This document shows, piece by piece, positions 33,358 to 37,309 of a stretch of DNA of 37,309 bases (its first letter is position 1; each line of letters begins with the position of its first letter). The notes below the pieces were generated by a model. It was not told the DNA's origin, ran no database searches, and saw nothing but the letters and a program-made list of their open reading frames with translations. Both the position numbers and the translations under genes were made by a program. The DNA is from an uncultured Clostridium sp. (GTDB lineage Bacteria; Bacillota; Clostridia; Oscillospirales; Acutalibacteraceae). The stretch lies in assembly GCA_958422185.1 (NCBI GenBank), contig CATZNW010000027.1, forward strand, positions 1 to 37,309, written 5' to 3'.

Positions 33358-34374
33358 TCACACCGCCGTGCTTAAGGCGTCACTGCCGTCACTATCCGCA
33401 ATACTGTAAGATATTTCCACTGTTCTTTTTCCGTTGCTCCGTGAACTTGAAAAGAAAACACCGTAGTCCTCAAGCAGGTATCGGAACTTGATCATCTGCT
33501 GTTTGAGTTTCTGCGGCGTAGTATTGAACTTGGGAAATTCAGTTTTTATCTTTTCTACAAGTTCGGTATTGCCGCCGCGGAAAACAAGATGCGTTTTCAT
33601 AAACTGAATCAGTATTCTCATTTCGTCTGTTAAAGTTAGTTCCGGCTCGTCCAGACTGTCGCTTATCATTTCCCAACGGCAATCCTCTTTACTGAACTTA
33701 AGTTTAAGATTTCGTTCTTGTATGGAGCGCCCGCGGCAGTGAAGTATGTTCACGCCTTTCTTGTGTTCATCTTTTCTGAATACCAAAGATGAATCAGCCG
33801 CGCCGGTCAATCCCGTTGTTCCGGAGATCATTGTGTGCGGGTCGCTTGCTCCTTGTTTTCTTAAGTGGTGAACGAGAATGATCGAAATGCCAAACTCGTC
33901 CGCAAGCGTTTTGAATTTCTCAATGTCACAGTAATCGTTTCCGTAGGATAACTCTGCGTTGTTGTCACGAACCATTTGAAGAGTATCTATTGCTATCAGA
34001 CGAATGTCTTTGTTCTCTCTGCAGTAACTTTCGAGTTGTTCGATCAGTCCGTTGTTCAGCGTCGGAGCCGTAACGCTTACCTCAAGTTCGCAGGACGGTT
34101 CTGCCGTGATGTCATTCACTCTGGACTGTATTCTTGAATAATTATCCTCAAGACAGAGATAGAGCACTTTACCTTGCGTAGTTTCCATTTCCCAAAGCGG
34201 TTCGCCTTTAGCCACGCACATACAGATGTCCAGCACCAGCCACGATTTGCCGATTTTCGGCGGGCCTGCAAGGATCGTCACGCCCTGCGCTATTAACCCG
34301 TCCACACAAAAAATATTTCTCGGTAAATTCATATCCACTAATGTTTCGCAGTCTATCGGTTCAATTTGTACCAT
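33358..34374 (-). CDS. RepA-type AAA ATPase (RecA-fold helicase-like)
   Basis: The 338-residue protein has a Walker A motif 'AGPPKIGKSW' (about 37-45), Walker B-like 'IRLIAIDTLQM' and a sensor region 'ISIILVHHLRKQGASDPHTMISGTTGLTGAADSSLVF', the pattern of AAA_25/RepA-type hexameric helicases found in plasmids, phages and integrative elements. The C-terminal ~90 residues are a separate helical/winged-type segment ('ILIQFMKTHLVFRGGNTELVEKIKTEFPKF'). It probably helps replicate or mobilise the element. GGAGGGATAAG precedes the ATG. Confidence 0.85.
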   Translation of the reverse strand: MVQIEPIDCETLVDMNLPRNIFCVDGLIAQGVTILAGPPKIGKSWLVLDICMCVAKGEPLWEMETTQGKVLYLCLEDNYSRIQSRVNDITAEPSCELEVSVTAPTLNNGLIEQLESYCRENKDIRLIAIDTLQMVRDNNAELSYGNDYCDIEKFKTLADEFGISIILVHHLRKQGASDPHTMISGTTGLTGAADSSLVFRKDEHKKGVNILHCRGRSIQERNLKLKFSKEDCRWEMISDSLDEPELTLTDEMRILIQFMKTHLVFRGGNTELVEKIKTEFPKFNTTPQKLKQQMIKFRYLLEDYGVFFSSSRSNGKRTVEISYSIADSDGSDALSTAV

Positions 34375-34591
34375 CTTATCCCTCCTTCCTTTTCTGTTAT
34401 ACAGGATGCCGTTCTCCTACCCCCGTCAGGCGGCGTATCATTACTGCTCTCCTATTGGGTCATCGCATATAATCAGCGCATCCTCTCCTAATTCAATTGT
34501 CAAGGTTCTTGATTCTTGTTACGGAACAGAATCTGTGATATTATTTTAGTTAGGCAAATGCTTTTTGAAAAGAGATCGGCGTGCCTGATTA
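34375..34591. promoter_or_regulatory. Divergent regulatory region with micro-ORF
   Basis: Positions 34511-34533 form a broken inverted repeat (GATTCT-GTT with one bulged T, against AAC-AGAATC). A 14-codon ORF, MIRRLTGVGERHPV (minus, preceded by AGGAGAGCAGTA), and a 20-codon frame ending DDPIGEQ lie on the minus strand and may be leader peptides of the ATPase gene. Confidence 0.4.
34516..34544 (+). promoter_or_regulatory. Probable promoter of the DUF6076 gene
   Basis: TTGTTA (34516-34521), 17-nt spacer, TATTAT (34539-34544) on the plus strand, about 85 nt before the start. The -35 box lies inside the inverted repeat at 34511-34533, which would let a repressor block it. Confidence 0.55.
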
Positions 34592-34636
34592 TTGATTTTA
34601 AAATTTCAAAAGTTCGATTATGCACAGAGGAGAATT

Positions 34637-35677
34637 ATGAGATTTAACAGCGGAGATTACAGTTACGGTTCGTTGCATGTGATTTTTAGTGAAGATAAAA
34701 AGGCTTTTCACGCATTCACGAATCCAATGTCAAGTTGGGATACAAGAATGCTGGATTACACCGGAAGTATCTTTGAGGAACTAAACAGATTTATCGAATT
34801 TAACTTCAGATTTGTTTCCGAATACAAAAAAGAAATGAAAGCAGACTATGAGCATGTTCTCAATTTTAATCTTGATAACACGGAAGCGTTGAAATATTAC
34901 AACGACTACATGGCATTGTGCAACGGCATTGCGGAGGATATGAGAGAGGAACTTCCGCTTGCAGCAAAAGCGCTGAACATCTGCGTTACGGCAAACGGTT
35001 CGATTGAAAATTACGCCGGGTTTGATTTCGTTACGCCTATGGACGCTTTATGGGATGAGATTGAAGGACTGTTGATTCTGCAAAGAGATCTGCATGAAAG
35101 ATTTGAAGAACTCAGCGAGATTCAACTGAAAGCAGAGAACAGAAAAGAACTGCCCATTTTGGACAGCCTCGGAAACTTCAATATCGAAACGGATATACAA
35201 TACAAAAACGGAAAAGTGGAGCAGATCTACTTGGTGGAGTCCGCCGAACTGTTTTATTCACTGCTTACTACTTACTACTTTGCGTCAAAGCCGAATATTG
35301 CGCTATGCAGAAACTGCAACAGATTTTTTGAGCCGAAAACAAAAAAGGTCACCCTGTACTGTGACAGAGTGACCGAGAACGGTTCAACCTGCAAAAAGCA
35401 GGGCGCATTATTAAAGCACAAAGCAAATGTGGATAACGATGAAGTCATCAAAAAGTTCAACGCCGAGCGGCACAGGATCTATACTTACTGCCGCAGAGCG
35501 AAACTTGATGAATACGATTTCTTTGATGACTATTACAACTGGCTTGATGTTATTGAACCGAAGATGGACGAATACAGGCAGGGCAAAATATCTAAAGATG
35601 AAATGCTGGCGCTACTTGAAAACGAAAGCAAAAACTTTATTCCTTACAGCAAGGATAAACATGACACGGATTGGTAG
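34637..35677 (+). CDS. DUF6076 family protein with CxxC zinc-finger module
   Basis: A 346-residue protein of unknown role, with no signal peptide or membrane segment. The N-terminal 200 residues are mainly helical, and a putative zinc-binding cluster lies near residue 235: 'CRNCNRFFEPKTKKVTLYCDR' followed by a later Cys pair 'TCKK', then helical basic and acidic segments ('DEYDFFDDYYNWLDVIEPKM'). The start at 34637 (MRFNSG) is chosen for the GGAG site 5 nt upstream; the frame reaches 34592. It is often a cargo gene in Clostridia mobile elements; no enzyme motif was seen. Confidence 0.7.
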   Translation: MRFNSGDYSYGSLHVIFSEDKKAFHAFTNPMSSWDTRMLDYTGSIFEELNRFIEFNFRFVSEYKKEMKADYEHVLNFNLDNTEALKYYNDYMALCNGIAEDMREELPLAAKALNICVTANGSIENYAGFDFVTPMDALWDEIEGLLILQRDLHERFEELSEIQLKAENRKELPILDSLGNFNIETDIQYKNGKVEQIYLVESAELFYSLLTTYYFASKPNIALCRNCNRFFEPKTKKVTLYCDRVTENGSTCKKQGALLKHKANVDNDEVIKKFNAERHRIYTYCRRAKLDEYDFFDDYYNWLDVIEPKMDEYRQGKISKDEMLALLENESKNFIPYSKDKHDTDW

Positions 35678-35686
35678 GCGAATGAC

Positions 35687-36043
35687 TTGCAGACGATTGA
35701 TGAGGCTTTGGAGAAACTTAGCAGATCAAAATTTAGGTCAAGTTTTCACCTGAATGAAAAAGACAAGGAATATGTCAGTAGCAAAGGCATGAATGTTATC
35801 CGTTCCCACGCAGAAGATTTTATACGCATACGCCTTGCGCCTGCGTATATTCCGAATGACGGCAAACAGATACCAATGAGAGGACACCCTGTTTTCAAGG
35901 CACAGCACGCCTGCGCCTGTTGCTGCCGCGGCTGCCTGAATAAATGGTATAAGGTCCCGAAAGATAAAGAATTATCAAAAAGCCAACAAGAAAAGATCGT
36001 CAACCTCCTCATAGCGTGGATCGAAAAAGAAATGAAAGCATAA
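35687..36043 (+). CDS. DUF4186 family protein
   Basis: The 118-residue protein matches the family with 'KFRSSFHLNEKDKEYVSSKGMNVIRSHAEDFIRIRLAPAYIPNDGKQIPMRGHPVFKAQHACACCCRGCLNKWYKVPK', containing a conserved Cys cluster that may hold a metal. The start is TTG at 35687, 9 nt after the DUF6076 stop, so the two are an operon; an ATG at 35682 is in the wrong frame. No function is known. Confidence 0.8.
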   Translation: MQTIDEALEKLSRSKFRSSFHLNEKDKEYVSSKGMNVIRSHAEDFIRIRLAPAYIPNDGKQIPMRGHPVFKAQHACACCCRGCLNKWYKVPKDKELSKSQQEKIVNLLIAWIEKEMKA

Positions 36044-36049
36044 AAACTT

Positions 36050-36080
36050 AAAGCAGACGCATTCAAAGCGTCTGCTTTTT
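36050..36080. terminator. Bidirectional terminator after DUF4186
   Basis: A perfect 11-bp inverted repeat (AAAGCAGACGC / GCGTCTGCTTT, 7-nt loop) is followed by TTTTTC on plus and has an A-rich upstream flank that serves the convergent DUF6809-like gene. Confidence 0.85.
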
Positions 36081-36094
36081 CATATATTCAGCTG

Positions 36095-36344
36095 TTATTC
36101 TGTTAATAATTTTACTGCAAGTTTGAAACCGATTTCAAATGCCTGCCGTTCTACCAAAGACGCGTATTTTTCGTTATATTCAATATATTCTTTAATGATT
36201 TTTTAAGTCATTATCTTTTAATGATGCAAATAATTTTTCTTGTTGTAACACCATGGAATCTAAAAGATTTTTCTCTTCTTCGCTGATTTCCCTGTTTTCG
36301 CTTGGACGGAGATTTCCATACCACAGATCCTGAAGCGTTGACAT
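36095..36344 (-). pseudogene. DUF6809-like small protein, frameshifted
   Basis: ATG at 36344, after AAAGGAGTGATTTT, begins 'MSTLQDLWYGNLRPSENRE' and runs through 'EKNLLDSMVLQQEKLFASLKDND' before meeting a stop near the A6 run. One base shift at 36199-36204 opens the frame 'IIKEYIEYNEKYASLVERQAFEIGFKLAVKLLTE', ending at 36095. The joined product of about 82 residues has the GNLRP start and the FxxGF(K/R)L end of this family. The two halves cannot be made as one protein unless slippage occurs. Confidence 0.7.
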
Positions 36345-36419
36345 AAAATCACTCCTTTGCAAACACACATATCACAAAGAAGCACCAAAGTCCAGAAAAT
36401 TTTATAAAATATAGATTAA

Positions 36420-36582
36420 CGCGCAGGGCTCCCTGTACAACAGTCAAATTGATCCTTACAATCAAAGCAAAAACCCAAGTATTACAACAATCAAAAAATC
36501 TGCGATAGATTGGATGTTTCAATATCCGATTTCTTTGACACGGATACTTTCAGAAATCTTGAACAGGAAATAAAATGATTAA
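36420..36582 (+). pseudogene. Decayed XRE-type helix-turn-helix regulator fragment
   Basis: Three frames hold parts of one small HTH protein: 'AGLPVQQSN' (plus frame), then 'SKNPSITTIKK', then 'ICDRLDVSISDFFDTDTFRNLEQEIK', ending TGA at about 36578. The segment resembles helices 3-5 of Cro/C1-type repressors; the N-terminus is missing. At least one shift is in an A6 run. Confidence 0.6.
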
Positions 36583-36616
36583 AAGCCTGCATTCCTAAGA
36601 GCGCAGGCGTTCTTTT
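36583..36616 (+). terminator. Terminator after the XRE fragment
   Basis: A 6-bp GCCTGC / GCAGGC stem with a long loop is followed by GTTCTTTTTG on the plus strand. Confidence 0.6.
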
Positions 36617-36673
36617 TGCGTTTATTATCGCTTAAAATCAGTTGTTAGTTACTTAACTTGGAATCATTTAAAC

Positions 36674-37069
36674 TTGATGATTATTTCGTCAATAAATTAC
36701 AATGAGCCAATCGCATGGATTTCAGATTACATTCATGAACTGTACGAAATCTTGTTACTTTTAGTAAAATACAAGACAAAACCTGATGCAGTTGAATTTT
36801 TGCTCAATGACAGATTAAAAACAAATATCCGTTACAGATTGACTGTAACAGACAAAATACAAATGAAATATAAATTTCTCACTCTTATTGACGTTTTGAA
36901 TTTTACTATGGCTAATTTATTGTCTGCGGACGGCTCACCGCTAAAAATCTGCAAACACTGCCACAAGGCGTTTATTTCACGAAACAAATGTGCAGAATTC
37001 TGCTCCGAACATTGCCGAAATCAATTTAATGTTTATAAATCAAGAGCAAAAAGGAGTAAATTAAAATAA
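36674..37069 (+). CDS. Short zinc-finger protein related to the DUF6076/CGNR-type module
   Basis: A 131-residue protein whose last 40 residues form a C-x2-C ... C-x3-C cluster ('CKHCHKAFISRNKCAEFCSEHCRNQFNVYKSRAKR'), similar in shape to the zinc module of the DUF6076 gene at 34637. The N-terminal 85 residues are helical and show no motif. No strong ribosome-binding site is seen before either of the two leading ATG codons. It may be a truncated paralogue or an independent small protein. The surrounding DNA is richer in A+T than the core genome. Confidence 0.6.
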   Translation: MMIISSINYNEPIAWISDYIHELYEILLLLVKYKTKPDAVEFLLNDRLKTNIRYRLTVTDKIQMKYKFLTLIDVLNFTMANLLSADGSPLKICKHCHKAFISRNKCAEFCSEHCRNQFNVYKSRAKRSKLK

Positions 37070-37208
37070 TGTTAACTTTCTAATTATTTAAACCTCAAAA
37101 TTTTGTACACATTAAAAATTTTATGTACTTATATATACATTTTAAAAGTCAAGACTTATGAAATTTTCTGCATCAATCTGTAAATCAATAAGAATGAAAA
37201 TTTAAAAA

Positions 37209-37236
37209 ATCCGGTGTAAGAAATCTTACACCGGAT
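37209..37236 (-). terminator. Terminator of a gene entering from the right
   Basis: A perfect 12-bp inverted repeat (ATCCGGTGTAAG / CTTACACCGGAT, 4-nt loop). The minus strand continues TTTTTTAAA, so it terminates leftward transcription. Confidence 0.8.
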
Positions 37237-37251
37237 CAATCAAGCGATTAT

Positions 37252-37309
37252 TTATGGTTCTATGTCAAATGTTGGGGTAGCCAATAAATAAAGGAGCAAG
37301 GGAGCAGGC
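37252..37309 (-). CDS. Possible 3' end of a gene cut by the window edge
   Basis: The minus strand is open from the window edge to a TAA at 37252, ending in '...LATPTFDIEP', 16 nt before a strong terminator. The reading is 18 codons only, so family and even coding status are unsure. Confidence 0.3.
   Translation of the reverse strand, partial: PAPLLLYLLATPTFDIEP

Larger units (their letters stand above)
30613..37309. mobile_element. Putative integrated element or island, left end at cotJC, right end not seen
   Basis: The stretch contains a large serine recombinase at one end, small overlapping ORFs, a ribbon-helix-helix protein, a RepA-type AAA ATPase and several DUF proteins of accessory type, with broken genes toward the right. 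No relaxase, coupling protein or phage structural gene is visible. The left boundary is inferred at 30543-30613; the right boundary is not in the window or could not be found. Confidence 0.6.

Noticed and set aside
1..37309. CRISPR array, rRNA, tRNA or insertion sequence
   Set aside because: No regular direct repeats, no cloverleaf with a CCA-type end and no transposase gene were recognised on either strand.
30540..37309. Direct-repeat attachment sites flanking the recombinase element
   Set aside because: I did not find a convincing repeat of the 30540-30612 sequence in the right part of the window; the right end may be outside.

Overview
The window looks like a chromosomal segment of an anaerobic, spore-forming Clostridia, most like a gut Oscillospirales/Ruminococcus-type bacterium. 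The evidence is spore genes (cotJA, cotJB, a cotJC-like Mn-catalase, ypeB), a secreted protein with a type I dockerin, a complete GatCAB amidotransferase next to aspS, cytoplasmic glycogen/maltodextrin enzymes and a CD1247-type zinc-ribbon protein. The taxonomic placement is inferred from gene content only.

Layout. 0.1-3.5 kb (minus): MATE exporter, DUF3737 beta-helix protein, and a serine hydrolase lipoprotein broken by an amber codon. 3.7-8.9 kb (minus): an aspS-gatC-gatA-gatB operon with a clear sigma-A promoter. 8.9-13.4 kb (minus): glycogen phosphorylase then a GH13 alpha-glycosidase, a small glycogen-breakdown unit. 13.5-17.0 kb (minus): polysaccharide flippase and proBA. 17.1-18.8 kb (plus): ypeB and a small lipoprotein with a repetitive Ala/Asp tail. 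18.9-23.0 kb (minus): dockerin protein, CD1247-like protein, efp, aroQ, rpsU (58 aa, GTG start, consensus promoter), dUTPase and a solitary MazF. 23.1-23.7 kb (plus): a possible 27-codon leader ORF, cotJA and cotJB. 23.7-28.4 kb: envelope genes (GtrA, GT2, a frameshifted condensation-type acyltransferase, a VTT/TVP38 membrane protein, GT8). 28.6-29.8 kb (minus): a LytTR response regulator whose translationally coupled GHKL kinase has lost its sensor part by internal deletion. 30.0-30.6 kb (plus): the cotJC-like gene, 6.4 kb away from cotJAB.

From about 30.6 kb to the end the window looks like an integrated element or island. It carries a large serine recombinase, tiny overlapping ORFs, a ribbon-helix-helix protein, a RepA-type AAA ATPase, a DUF6076 protein, DUF4186, a frameshifted DUF6809-like gene, a decayed XRE regulator and a short zinc-finger protein. 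No relaxase, integrase of the tyrosine type or phage structural gene is visible, and the right end lies beyond the window. The left edge abuts the 3' end of the cotJC-like gene, whose last residues seem to differ from its family. This makes a recombinase-targeted sporulation gene, comparable to skin-type elements, the most interesting hypothesis here; it is not proven.

Several genes are broken: one amber codon, A6-tract frameshifts in the acyltransferase, the DUF6809-like gene and the XRE remnant, and the kinase deletion. The recurrence of A6 tracts leaves two readings open: real decay or phase variation, or homopolymer errors in the assembly.
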